A program made the position numbers and the translations under genes. 64,000 nucleotides of DNA from Neoscytalidium dimidiatum. Lineage: Eukaryota > Ascomycota > Dothideomycetes > Botryosphaeriales > Botryosphaeriaceae. Of the stretch, positions 33,079 to 44,439 are shown piece after piece. The stretch is taken from positions 1,302,001 to 1,366,000 of the forward strand of contig CM074706.1 of NCBI GenBank assembly GCA_037367355.1, written 5' to 3'. The notes beneath the pieces were generated by a model that saw only the letters and a program-made list of their open reading frames with translations, was not told where the DNA came from and did no database searches. Numbering within the stretch: the first letter of the stretch is position 1; each line of letters starts with the position of its first letter.

Positions 33079-34705
33079 TTATTTCAAATGACCAGGTTCT
33101 CTGCCAAAGTTCGTATGAATCTGCACCTGGGACCCCGCCCACCTTCCCAAGTGTCCGCATTGACTTTTGCAAAGTCCGTGGCTATTCCCGGCCCTTCGAG
33201 CTTTTTTCACAGTCAAGTTTTCGTCAAGCTTTGTATCGACTGGAGGGCCTCCAGTAAGGTTCAAGTTCAGCATCATCGGTTCCAGTGCGGTGCGGCGCGG
33301 CCAGTCACTTGGCTTGTCAGTCATAATGAAGCTCCCCCGTGCACGTTGGAGGTCCTCTTGGAGGACCAAATTGATAGGTTCCGACTCGTCGGGTACGTAT
33401 ACTGGAATGTCCGCGCCGTGGTAGCTTTGTATTACAGAGTACTGGCAAAAGTGAGTTAGTATGGGATGAAGCGGCTTTTCCATGATTCAATGACCGGATA
33501 CCTGGTATGATAAGCATCGCCCTGATCTTGGAAAGCTTCGGCGAGCCAGTGTGATGGGCAGAAAAACGTGACTTCTCCGTAAAAGTTGTTGACCATCTGT
33601 TGATTCCCAGCAGCGAGCCCTGATTGGCTCACAGAAGTTATACCGGATGTCCCAGAGGTCCAGTACCTCGCCTTGTTCGGCTCATCCGGGATTTCTGGCG
33701 TGTTATAAACTCGTAAGATACTGGCAATCTGGTTATCGGTCAATCGTGGAAAATAGCGCCTCAGATATTCGATAAAGAGTGGCCTTGTGGTGATGTTTTG
33801 AGGCGTAAATAACCACCCCTCTTCAGCGTTGTTCTTTCACAGAGTCAGCCAGTGATATCCATACTCAGCCACAGCTCTCGTCACATACACCTTCCCTAGA
33901 AGGGCAACACTGGGTCGGCTGGGGATAAGTGTACCATCCACTACCGGCTTCCACGTGTAAAGACCCCATAATGCAGTTTTTCCTAGTTCGTTATTTGCGA
34001 AGATAAGGTCCTCTGTGTTTGCTTCCTGTAGGCATTCGAAAGTAGAGACTGCGCCGCCACAACCGGCTTTTTCTGCAAAAGCAAGATAGTAAGATCGGAC
34101 CTCCTCGTCCAGATAGTGATATTCCTGAGGAAGAGATGGACTCGCAGTAATACCCTGGAAACCGTGTCAACTTTGTGAAGGTGGCTGAGTACATCTGCGT
34201 ACACTGTTGATCATAAGTCTTCTTTATCCTGACCACCGAAGCTAATTGCATGGTGCATGATCGAACCTGCACCTGCGGATTGACCGGCAGGTGCCACCCT
34301 CGTCGGATCACTGCCGAAAAGACTGATATACCGCTGCACCCACTGTAAGGTTAGGCACTGATCCAGAAGCCCGATGTTCAATTCTCCCTTTCTCTTTACC
34401 TCCACCGAAGCCAGGAACCCGAACGCTCCAACGCGGTATTGAATGACAACAGATACAAAGCCATGGTCGCTCGTGTGCATAATTACCTCTAGCTCGAACA
34501 GGGAAGCATTGCCCTTTTCATACCCTCCTCCATGAACGTAAACAAAAGCTGTAAGGCCTTCGGCATCTGGAGGCGAGAATATGTTCAAACACATACAATC
34601 GAGTTGCTCCCTTTTAGCCTCTGAAACCGTGGACGTTACAAGCACTAGAAATTTGATCGAGCCGTTACATCGTGTTTCTGGCGCATGAGGGAGCTTGTAC
34701 GCCAA
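33079..34705 (-). pseudogene. Carboxylesterase type B, degenerate
   Basis: Serine hydrolase of the carboxylesterase/cholinesterase family, broken. Recognisable on the minus strand: EQLDCMCLNIFSPPD, FVYVHGGGYEKGN (oxyanion motif), then GLLDQCLTLQWVQRYIS, GQSAGAGS (nucleophile), EEVRSYYLAFAEKAGC, NNAEEGW (acidic residue), VIQSYHGADIP (histidine) and LNLNLTGG. Lesions: an in-frame TGA at 34211-34213, best explained by one lost base before the intron that ends in front of GITASPSLP. A second mismatch of phase lies at the splice near 33500. The N-terminal segment and a start codon are missing. A TGA at 33837-33839 is probably inside an intron (CTGAC branch, AAAG acceptor), not a lesion. The catalytic residues are still present in their separate frames. 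Confidence 0.8.
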
Positions 34706-35856
34706 AATCCGAGTAGCTGTGTAATTGTAGGAACCACTTATTCAACCTTAGCCATCTTCGGAGGCTAAGGTCGGCCTTTTTCATCTGAGCGGATCTACAG
34801 TATTAGCTGTGATTTGGTAAATCTATATCGTTTGTGCGCCGCTCAATGTCTCCTGTTACGAAGGTCACGATAGCAAACCGCGAAGGTCTGACATTGTTGA
34901 GACGGCCATGCTCATAATTAGGAACAGGTAGCCGATAAATTCAAAAAGGATAGATCTTAACGTAAGCAGGCCCGTGAGAACGACTAGGGAGTAGAAAAGT
35001 ACCACACCTTAAAAAACATTAGAACGCCCAAATATTCAGTAAGGCAGTCAAGAAATAAAGCAAGAAGAGAGAGGCGGGGAGTCGGACCTTCTACGTCTCA
35101 CCTTACGTGAGTAACTAGGGCCCGTTTACCCCGTGGCCCGGCCCGACTGGGCACAGCTCTGAGCTCCTCGACCCTCCTTTAGCGACCCAATCACCTTAAT
35201 CACTCTAACTACCTGAAAGCAATCACAGCGACATCAATGATCATACTTCCTACATAGATCACACTCGTTTACCGCGGAATAGGACTTCCGTGGTCAATTT
35301 TGCGATTAATCCTGGGGATCTCCCCTGCTTACTGAAACTGGCCCTAAGCCTTGCAAACTTGAGGACTCAATTCAATTTCCTCGCTCCTCATCGCCTTCGT
35401 CCGCAGATATTGTAGGGCCGAGAAGCAGTGAATTTTCCGTACCAGGGATACTCCGTAAGCCAGACTTGGTGTGGGGCCGAATTCATCATAGCGGACTCAC
35501 CGGGTGCTCTTCGTGGCAGCAGCTCCACGGCTTGTAGCATGTTGATTTGAAGTTTGTGTATACAAACAAGCGCCGTTCTTTGCTCCACAAAATTCAGCGG
35601 CGGAGCCGCAGATGCAGGTCACAGATATGAATGGTGGATTTAATTAAAATTCTCAACGGCCGAAGCTCCGAGCGAGAGAGTACAAGCGTGTTTCTCGGCT
35701 TTAAGTTCCCACTTCGGCCCGAGTATAAATAGGCTTTCGACTATTGATTAGCCCGAGGTCTTAGATCTAGACGCGAACCCTTACAGCTTAAATACTGGCC
35801 ACCTTTGCGCCATTCTCTTGCTACAAACCTTCCAAAGACTTGAAAATCGTTACATC
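34706..35856. other. Divergent intergenic region
   Basis: About 1.1 kb between the esterase relic and the amidohydrolase. No gene recognised. An AT-rich patch with TTAATTAAAATT lies at about 35640, and a TATA-like TATAAATA sequence at about 35723 is a possible promoter element of the amidohydrolase. Confidence 0.4.
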
Positions 35857-37484
35857 ATGAACTCAAGCATTCTACTTAAGGGCGGAACGCTGCTCATCCA
35901 CGACGAGAATGACCGTATTGTTCCTACTAAGGCGGACCTACTCATCTCCGGCAGCACTATATCGCGAATAGCGTCCGACATATCTTTGAATGATGTCGGA
36001 GATGTGATTGATTGCACAGAGAAGATTATCTCTCCTGGATTTATCGACAGCCATCAGCATGTTTGGGAGACGCAACTTAAAGGGCGCCACGCAAACGAGC
36101 TGTTCCTAGACTACATGCCCTCAGGTTAGTTATATCATCGGTCGTAGGATAAAAACTTAGCATACCTAGGCAGCTTCCAATCCTCGAACTATACCCTCCC
36201 TGACTTCTACTGGGGTCAGCTAGGAGGCTGCCTCGAGCTTCTCAATGCTGGCACCACCACCGTCCTCGACCATGCACACTTGAACACCTCTCCCAAAGCT
36301 GGTAAGCCTCAAACCCTCCGCCTGGAGCGAAGCTCCGTCCATTATGAGGAAGGACCACTGACTTATCGTGAGAAGCACCGACCGCCATCTCCGCAACGCT
36401 GACCTCTGGTATCCGCTCCATCTTCGCTTTTGACCCGACCAACAGAATCTCTACTTGGTATCCCGAATTGACTTTCTCCTCGGACGGCCTCCTGGCCCCC
36501 TGGGTTCTCTCAACCTTCATCTCCCTCGCTTCAAGCTCGCCTTTTGGACCTACCGGCCGCGTCACCCTCGGCCTTGCTTTTGACGGCTGGTACCTGCCAC
36601 GGGAGACCTGCCTGCCGCTCATGCGTGCCGCACGCACGCACGGCGTCAACCTGCTCACCACCCACTTTGGCCGCAACGCCGTTGGAAATGCATTCTCCAC
36701 TCCCGCGCTTGTGAGAGAATGGGGCCTCCTGGGAGACGGCTGCGACGCTTTCCCGAATGTTGTGTTCTCGCACGCGTGCGGCGCGACAGATGAGGATTTA
36801 CGTGTGATGAAGGAAACAAAATGTCATCTCGCGAGCACGCCAGGCACGGAGTTGCAGATGGCGCTGGGGCGCCCCATCTGTTTTGATGAAGAAGCGTATG
36901 GTATTGCATGCGTTGGTGGGGACTGCCATTCAGCAGGCGGCGGGAGCGTAGTAGGGGAGCTTCGGTTGGGGTTGCAGGCAGCGCGAGGAGAGCGGAATCA
37001 GCGGTTTATCGAGAATGGGGTCCTTCCAAAGAAGGTATGGAGAAGGGTAGAGGAGGCGTTCAATCTAGGGACAGTAAAGGGGGCGAAGGCGCTAGGGTTA
37101 GAGGGGATAGTAGGGAGGTTAAGGGAAGGAATGAAGGCAGATATAGTGGTCTGGGAGGGGCGGAGTCCAGGAATGGTTTGTGCGGCGCAGGAGGACCCGG
37201 TTGCGGCCGTAGTACTACATTCGAGTCCGCAGGATGCAGATGTGGTGATTGTAGACGGAGTTATAAGAAAGAGGGGTGGAAGGCTAGTGAAAATGAAGGT
37301 AGAGGAGGATGCGAGGGAGATTGCGGGTAAGGAGATGGTAGAGTGGAAGGAAGTGGCAAGAGAGCTTCTAAAAAGCAGGGAGGCACTACAGGAGAGGATG
37401 AAGGAGATTGATCTCGAAAAGGCCAAGCAGGTTCTGATAAAGGCATGGCATGTTGACGAGTCGCAGGTTGTGGACGAAGTTTAG
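35857..37484 (+). CDS. Amidohydrolase superfamily, deaminase-like
   Basis: Metal-dependent hydrolase of the cytosine deaminase / S-adenosylhomocysteine deaminase / chlorohydrolase branch. Three exons (35857-36124, 36170-36301, 36376-37484) give 502 codons; introns 45 and 74 nt. Start MNSSILLKGGTLLI rather than the upstream CTG. Motifs: PGFIDSHQHVW (the HxH metal pair, residues about 66-76), LLTTHFGRNAVGN (third histidine), FSHACGATDED (fourth), and GGDCHSAGGGSVVGELR, where the catalytic Asp lies. LGLEGIVGRLREGMKADIVVW is the usual C-terminal beta-sandwich signature. The TDN-type triad is replaced by GDCH. The natural substrate cannot be told. The C-terminus is rich in Lys and Glu. Confidence 0.92.
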
Positions 37485-40349
37485 GCTGACGTTGCTTCGT
37501 CGACGCTCCTATCCCAAGACTCATACATTCGGTTAGCCCAAGACACGGCGAACTTCCCTTGTATATAGATAACGGTTATCCATAGTAGCTAGCACCTTTG
37601 TGGTCATCTCGTCAATGATTTCTTCTCTATCATTGTGAACTTATCCGACGATACGCCAAGATACGCCAAGATACGCCACGACTTTTACAACAAGAGTGTC
37701 GGCGTACTAGTATCTCTAGGCTGTGCCTGGCCCTCTCCGCATAGCTACAGCAATGTGTTCACTTTATATGTAGGATGAGCCTGTTAGTTGAGAGAGTATA
37801 CATTTGATCGAAGCTACGCTCAAACCGATTAACAGGAAGGTGTGGCTGAAATCAAGATATCACATTTATCCCACATACCAAACACCCCACCTCCACTCCC
37901 AATTTCAAGAACGCACAAGGAGTACTCCCACCCATTTCACTCCCATCGTTTCTCCCATCTCACAAGAGGCCCTCCCCTTAAATCTGGTAAGGGTCGAGGA
38001 TGCCGTTCTTGCTGTAGCAGATCGAGTTCTGCGAGGAGCATACTATGAAGATTCGATGCCAAGCTTCATTTCCTCCATGTTGAGACCTCAAGCAAGCGAG
38101 CGGTGATTTGGAATGTTGGGCTTGGTCATTGTTTGACACGCAGGAAGCCCTGCCGTAGGCGAGGCAAGGTCCACAGCAGCGGTCAGGGAGGGATGGGTCG
38201 AGCTTGTGTCGCCACTGACCTACCCATTCCCTAGAGGCTTCTGACAGCAGAAGCATTGGGTTAAGAAAGGTGCTGGTCGCCCTGCATGTCTGATAAAGCG
38301 TAGTGCAAGCAGGGAGTTGAATCTGATGATGATAGGGGAGCGAATTGGTGTTCGCACGAGACTTACGAACCCAGGAAGCGGATCAAGCGGCGCAGGAAAA
38401 ACCAAAGGACGGACCGGATTACCGCGCGCTGACCCGGGCACGCCTTGCCCCCACTTTGGCAGCCAACTTCTTAACCCTTGAAGGAGCAGATCGTGCCTTG
38501 ACCACTGGCCACCCCGTTGACCATACCAACACCACTGTCTGGCAAACCAATGGCCAACCAGCAGTATATAGCTCATACTCACTCAAAGTAGATAGGACCC
38601 TCGTGGTTCACTATAATCATCGATTCCTACCTACCCTGCTTACCTTTCCTGCCTGGCTACGGCTGCTATCTTCTGCACAGCAGTGTTCAGTGACAACAAG
38701 ATGGCGGTAGCGAATCCCGAGACGCTGCGCATCACCCCAAGTCCAGCGTAGCAAAGAAGTATAATGCGGAGCATGACGAGCCTTTCAGTCTATTTGCTGA
38801 ACCACTTCGGTGTCCCTTCGTTGCAAACCTTCGCCAGATGAAAAAAAAACCTTACCATTCGTTTCTGCGGCGGTGGCAGGCACATCATCGAAAATGCAAT
38901 GCTGCCCGGCGATTCGGACTACATGTGCCGTCTGTCCGGCAGCGCACTGGCTCTCCTACGTGGCAAGGCCGCTGGTGGCGGCGGCGTTACTGTGGAGTGG
39001 AGAGAGGAGGGGCTTGTGCCGTCTTGAGAGCCTCCCACCCTCGCTCTTCCGGATACGCGGCAATACCCCACCGACAAGGCCAGCCTCAGGAGCGGCATCG
39101 ATACCGTGCACTGGCGCAGCAGCGACAGTGGCGGTCGTCATTTTACTGTCAAGCATTTCGCTTCCGCTGCCGAAAGCCCATCGCACATGAGCTGGCTAAG
39201 CAAACTAGCCTCCAAGAAGCCTAGGGCGTTGACAATCTCCGCGGAAAGAAAAGTTTCGGTGGCGGACCAATCGTGGAGTTTAGCGCCCTGGTTCTAATTT
39301 TAGCCGGCACTTTTTCTTTGGTAAATGGCCGTCCACCAGCTGGCAAAGATGTGGAAATCAGGCCGCGTAATCCTGCTGCCTCCACCTGAGCAACATGGCC
39401 AGGGATGCACATCGAGTGAAAGTGGTATACGAAAACCGCCCGACGTACGACGACCTGGCTCGCAGCAAGGCCCGATGCTGGCCCGTCCAGCCAGCCGATA
39501 CGGGCCCGCCCTAGCCGTACGACAAGACATACTTGGACATACACCGGCTCTAAGTCCGCTGAGAACGCGGCGAGGGCATAGGGAACCTCCTTTTTGAGAA
39601 ATTGTTAGGGTTAACGTGCTGTAAACCCTCGGTGCGAAACCTGTTAAGGCCTAGATGCCTCGACCGCGAAGGCCTTGTTAAGCGTGACCTCTTCCAAGCC
39701 TCACTGAGAGACAGGCCCGGTCTGCACACAGGAGGCTCAGAGGAATAGCTCGAGAGAACGGATGCGCGTGTCGGACGGGACTGTTCGCCTCCAAACCCAA
39801 CGCTGAACCAAAAGAGAATGAAAGACTGGGAGGTTTCAGGACAGAACGCCGGCGATGCATGCTTAAGCAGCGAACAAGGATCACTCAGGCAGGAGGGGTT
39901 TGGCCCGGCCCTGACTGTGGAGGCCGCGATGAGAGCGGCTAAAAGCTGAGATAGGAGCTTGATTTGGAAATTGAAATTCGTTTAGAAGCAGCGGAATTTC
40001 TGCCCGTGGTGTTTTATTGCTCTCTAGATAGTGGAAAATAAAAATCAGGCTTAATGTAAACTTGAATTTTGCACCACGCTTTAAGTTACCGAACCGCCCG
40101 TTTTCGTTGCTTTGATCTCTCAGCATACCCATGAAAACCTGATTGCACTTGGTCATCCGAGCCTCAAATGGGAACCAGTCCGCGAAATTGATGATGAATT
40201 TCTGGTTGTCCTCTTAGCTAGTGAGTGGCGTTGGCTATATACATGTGACGCTGTAACAGAGGTACATAGAAAGTTTAAACAGATCAGGCACTAAGGAATT
40301 GATCAGACAACGATTGGGCTCCTGTTCCAGAGCCTAATTAGTCCCGCTT
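37485..40349. other. 2.9 kb gene-free interval
   Basis: No gene recognised. A ten-base unit GATACGCCAA is repeated about three times at 37649-37679. Many short frames occur on both strands with no motif. It separates the convergent amidohydrolase and NmrA-like genes. Confidence 0.45.
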
Positions 40350-41318
40350 TCACAACTGAGGATGTGCTTGGAACCATTCTTTCAGTCCAGTCGGGTGGAC
40401 ACTTGGAAAACGGGCGCCGTCGCTAGGATCGTATTTCCAAACGCCACGGGCCATATGGACAGCGTAGGATAGGCCGATATAGCTTTCATGGTTATAGAGA
40501 GGCGTTATTTCCCTGGCTTTTGCTACCATACTCTCCGCATCCTTAACCGTGCCTACGCACCTAGCTTGCGCTTTCCGACCGTGGGCTGCTTGGTATGCAG
40601 CAACAATATCTGCAGGAGACGCCTCGAAGCTACAGATGCGAATAAAGCCGCCGTTCTCGGCTCCGGAAGCCTGAACGGCTTCGATAGTATAGGCAGCGAG
40701 GTCATTAGCGGTCGAGAATTGCAAGGTTTGCCTCTCGTCGCCAAAATAGTGGACGGTCTTCGTATCGCGGTTCCAGATTTTATCACGGTCACTATAGAAA
40801 TAGTACTCGGTAATAACTCCGGTAAACATATAGATAGGCTTGATCCTTGAGCTATTCCGTACGTGGGCGGCGAAAATAATAAAGGGGTCATAGGCCTCGT
40901 GTTGGCCTAAGTAGCCACGGGTCCAATCGTAGTTCCAGGATGTCGCGTGGAATATCTATAGTAAGCTTTAATAAGTTGTCCGGTATTATTAATACATATA
41001 TTGTATAGTATGAGAACTACTCACCTTGACTCCAGCACGCTCGGCCGCCCGAAGCAGGAGCAGTTGCCCTTCGACCACTATTTCAGGCTTGTACGAGTAT
41101 GCGCAGATAACAGCATCGACCCCCGAAACGGCCCGATCTAGAGCTGTAAGATCGTAGATGCCGGAGCTCTGCTCAAAATGCTCTAAACGCTGTAATAGAT
41201 GTTGTCCAAGCTTATCGGGAGATCGCCCAAGACCACGCACAGTGTGGCCGCGTGCGAGGGCAGCCTCCGCACAAGGTCGGCCGACCATGCCCGTGATCCC
41301 AGCAATAAGAATGAGCAT
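40350..41318 (-). CDS. NmrA-like NAD(P)-binding protein
   Basis: Atypical short-chain dehydrogenase/NmrA family, a Rossmann-fold protein that senses or uses NAD(P). Two exons (41318-41025 and 40955-40350) give 299 codons; one intron of 69 nt (GTGAGT..TATAG) in phase 0. The start is MLILIAGITGMVGRPCAEAAL with the dinucleotide loop GITGMVG (residues 7-13). It continues with ARGHTVRGLGRSPDKL (NADP-binding Arg) and VDAVICAYSY. After the splice comes SWNYDWTRGYLGQHEAYDPF, a block common to the fungal NmrA-like group, then FTGVITEYYF and QFSTANDLAAYTIEA. It could be an isoflavone-reductase-like enzyme or a regulator. Confidence 0.92.
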
Positions 41319-43385
41319 CGTGAACACAAGTTTGTTGACTTAGGTTCGCTTGAGCATGGTTTTTGATCAAATGATCCACTATCAAGCCGTCTCAACTCGT
41401 ATAAATATGCGATGTTCAAATCCAGCCGGTGTGGCTCAAGACCCGTTTAGATCCGGAATGTTTGCTTACAAATATGACTTATAAATCAGGCTCGGCCTGG
41501 AACTCCTATGATGTACGTAGATGTAAGACGGTGTCAGGTGGATGAGCCGGATCGGCCGGTAGATGTACGATCTGACAAATCGCGCGCTATTAGCATGCTA
41601 ATACATTTCGAAGATAGTATAGAGGCTCCTGTATGCCGAACTCGGAACGGTACCGCTAAACTATATGAAAATTCCTGATTGTATATAAACCACATTCCTT
41701 CGGTAACTAGCTGTGGCGGACAGCTAGTACATAATAAAGTCGGTCTTCTTCGCGGCCAGATTAAGAAACTCATAGAGAACTCTTTTGTCTACTTGAGCCT
41801 TAACATCCCAGTGGTAATAGTGGAACCTGCCCTCAGTAATGTCGAAGGTACTTGAGATAGTACTTCAGAAGTAGTACTCGAGAGAGGAAGCACGAGTAGC
41901 AGAGTATTCTAGGAGTATAACTTAGAGCTTTTCTTTATTGGCAGCTTCTTCAAAACCCAGGGCTCTAGAAAAGATAACAATCCTAGAAGTTACAGAGCAA
42001 GTGGCGTGTATACCCTGCGCTAAATCAAATACTTAGAGGTATGTAATAGGTAGATCTATCTTAAAGGCGTCGACTAGCGAATCCTCATTGTTCTCATGGC
42101 TTTGACAATATCGATATCCTTCTGAATCAGCTTTAGCAGCATCGCTATCAGGACTCTAGGTTGCTTTTTTTTTTTTAAAAAAAAAAAAGAAGAAGAAAAA
42201 GCTACGTCATTTCGGCTAGGCGGATCAACGGCGTCTCGACGGCTGGCATAGGCGTGGCTAGACTACCAGATACCGTTTCTAAGCAATTTGATGGCTATAG
42301 TTAAACATGGTAAAGACCAACTTGTAAGAGAGCACGGAATCACCGAGATTTGTACGCTTACATCTGTCTCACCACCCGGGCGGTGTCTCCCAGCGCGGCC
42401 GCATAGCTTCCACATATTCCATCATGACGTCCTTCTCCTGCTTGTTCCTTGTGTGTACTGCCACGTCTCCGCTTTGAAGTTAGTTTGTTGCTGGTATCCG
42501 CGTCTTGCTAATGCTTTTGTTCAAATGTGCTGCTAGGGTGCGGTCGATGCGGTCCTTCGGGCGCATTGAAACAGCTTGCGCCCCGAAATTGACCCCGCTT
42601 TCCCTAAGCGTCACACGGACTTCGGTGTAAATGCATGCCCGAACGGCTCGTGTGTACGCCGAATCCCCCACGGTAGGAATTTTTGGGCATGACTCGGCCG
42701 AATCGCATTACATTATATCCTACTCACCGACCGCAACGCACTGGCTGAGCCACATCCTACTGTCCGCACTGCAGATTATAGATACACTCATTTTCTGATG
42801 AAGCTGAGAGACTAATCACAACTCTATATAATCATCGTGTAAACGAAGTGCTTCGCAACGGAGTGGGCTGGTCAAATCTGCTGTGTGAAATGCTTGTCCA
42901 TTATGTAATATCAATAAGAAAAGTGATGCCTGGCAGCAGACGAAGAGATAGTCCGTTAATGCTGAAGGGGAGAATAAATAGCCATACTACTGTTACCTTA
43001 TAATGGTCTTCAATATTATTATTATTTTGGTTAAAAGAAGTTATTATTTTAGGTATAAAATATTGTCAATGTCGCTCACTGTTACATAAACGTGGAGAAT
43101 ACTATTAGAAATTCATCCGGTAGTCGTAGCTATCTCCGACCATTCCTTCCATCGTAGACTAGTATAATCGGTCTCACTTTGTCCGCTGACAAATACTTTT
43201 CCGAAAGAGGAAGCACATCTGCTTCCAAAAATAATCCTACTTAGCTCGTCTCTCGTCGACATGAGTTGACGTGAATAAGTATATAAGAAACGCTGGCTAG
43301 CTTTTGAAAACTTTGTACATCCTAACCAAGTAAGGTTCGGCGAGTACGGAGAGATACCCTGCTTTGAAAGCACGAAACAAGCAGA
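41319..43385. other. AT-rich interval, no gene seen
   Basis: About 2.1 kb with short frames only. A run of about 14 T followed by about 12 A lies at 42163-42188. Composition drifts toward AT, but CA and TG are still common, so it is not saturated by RIP. Confidence 0.4.
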
Positions 43386-44351
43386 ATGGACGAATTACCA
43401 ACGCTTAAGCACATGGTGAAAACTACGCACCGAACAGAGGTTTGGCATACCATCCTATTTGAAGATACGAGTCCGTTGACATAACAATTCTAGTATCCCC
43501 GCATCTCGCCTCGCGACCCTGCCAATTCAGCAACAAACAAGATCGTGTTCGTGACCGGAGGAGGAAGCGGCATAGGCTTCGCTACCGCTCGATCATTTGC
43601 TCTCGCTGGTGCTAAGGCCGTTATCATTGCAGGACGGCGCGGTGAGCTGGTCGCGCAGAAAGCGACGGAGCTCGCGGCGGAGCTGCCTTCGACCCAGATT
43701 CTGAGCTACCCGCTCGACATCGCCGACGAAAATGCAGTTAAGAACGTCTTCGCCGATGCTCGTCAACGCCTCAATGCGGACCTCGACATCCTTGTGCTCA
43801 ATGCTGCGAATATATTAGCGGGTGTACCAGCGCTATCGTACACTTCAGATCAGATACGTGCCGCTTTCGATACCACCTTTATCGGCAATGTCAGCGTTCT
43901 GAAGGCCTTCCTCTCCACGGTCGATCCCACAAATTCGGAGGCTAGGACAAACAAAGTTGTCCTCGATATTTCGACACATTCGATCTATGAGCGCTACCCT
44001 CTGCACGCACTATACGGGCCGAGCAAGTTGTCATTGACTTACTTTATAAGGCATCTCGGAGCAGAGTATGCGCACACCGGGTTGCGTGTCCATTCCTACC
44101 ATCCAGGCGCCATTCTGACCGAACCAAACCGCAGCAGAGGGCTGACCGAAGATTCATACGATTGGGATGACGTCAGTCTGCCGGCAGGATTGGCGGTATG
44201 GTTAGCAAGCCCGGCGGCAGACTTTTTGAACGGCAGGTTTATATTGAGCGGATGGGATGTGGATGAGCTTTCCGCTATGAGGGACGAATTTGAAAGAGAC
44301 CCAGACTTGGGAAGAGTTGTACTTAAAGTGAAGCCTAATCGTTCTGATTAG
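43386..44351 (+). CDS. Short-chain dehydrogenase/reductase
   Basis: Classical NAD(P)-dependent oxidoreductase. Two exons (43386-43439, 43494-44351; intron 54 nt, GTTTGG..CTAG) give 303 codons. Exon 1 encodes MDELPTLKHMVKTTHRTE, joined in frame to YPRISPRDPANSATNKIVF, which is a typical leader for this fungal subgroup. Motifs: TGGGSGIG (cofactor loop, about residues 37-44), LDIADENAV, LVLNAAN (core Asn), DISTHSIYER and the catalytic YGPSK. VHSYHPGAILTE lies near the C-terminus. The donor GTTTGG is weak, but the frame and homology support it. The gene ends less than 100 bp before the RIP-mutated block and itself shows no RIP-like bias. The substrate is unknown. Confidence 0.93.
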
Positions 44352-44439
44352 TAATAATGATGATGCACCCCGCCGGCCTCTACGGACCATAGGGAATAGA
44401 CGCGCTATAGAATACTTTTGAAACACATAAAGATTTCGG

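Noticed and set aside
33837..33839. In-frame stop in the carboxylesterase counted as a lesion
   Set aside because: It falls in a likely intron with a CTGAC branch site and AAAG acceptor directly before NNAEEGW.
39608..39616. TTAGGG as a telomere trace
   Set aside because: A single copy only, inside ordinary sequence.
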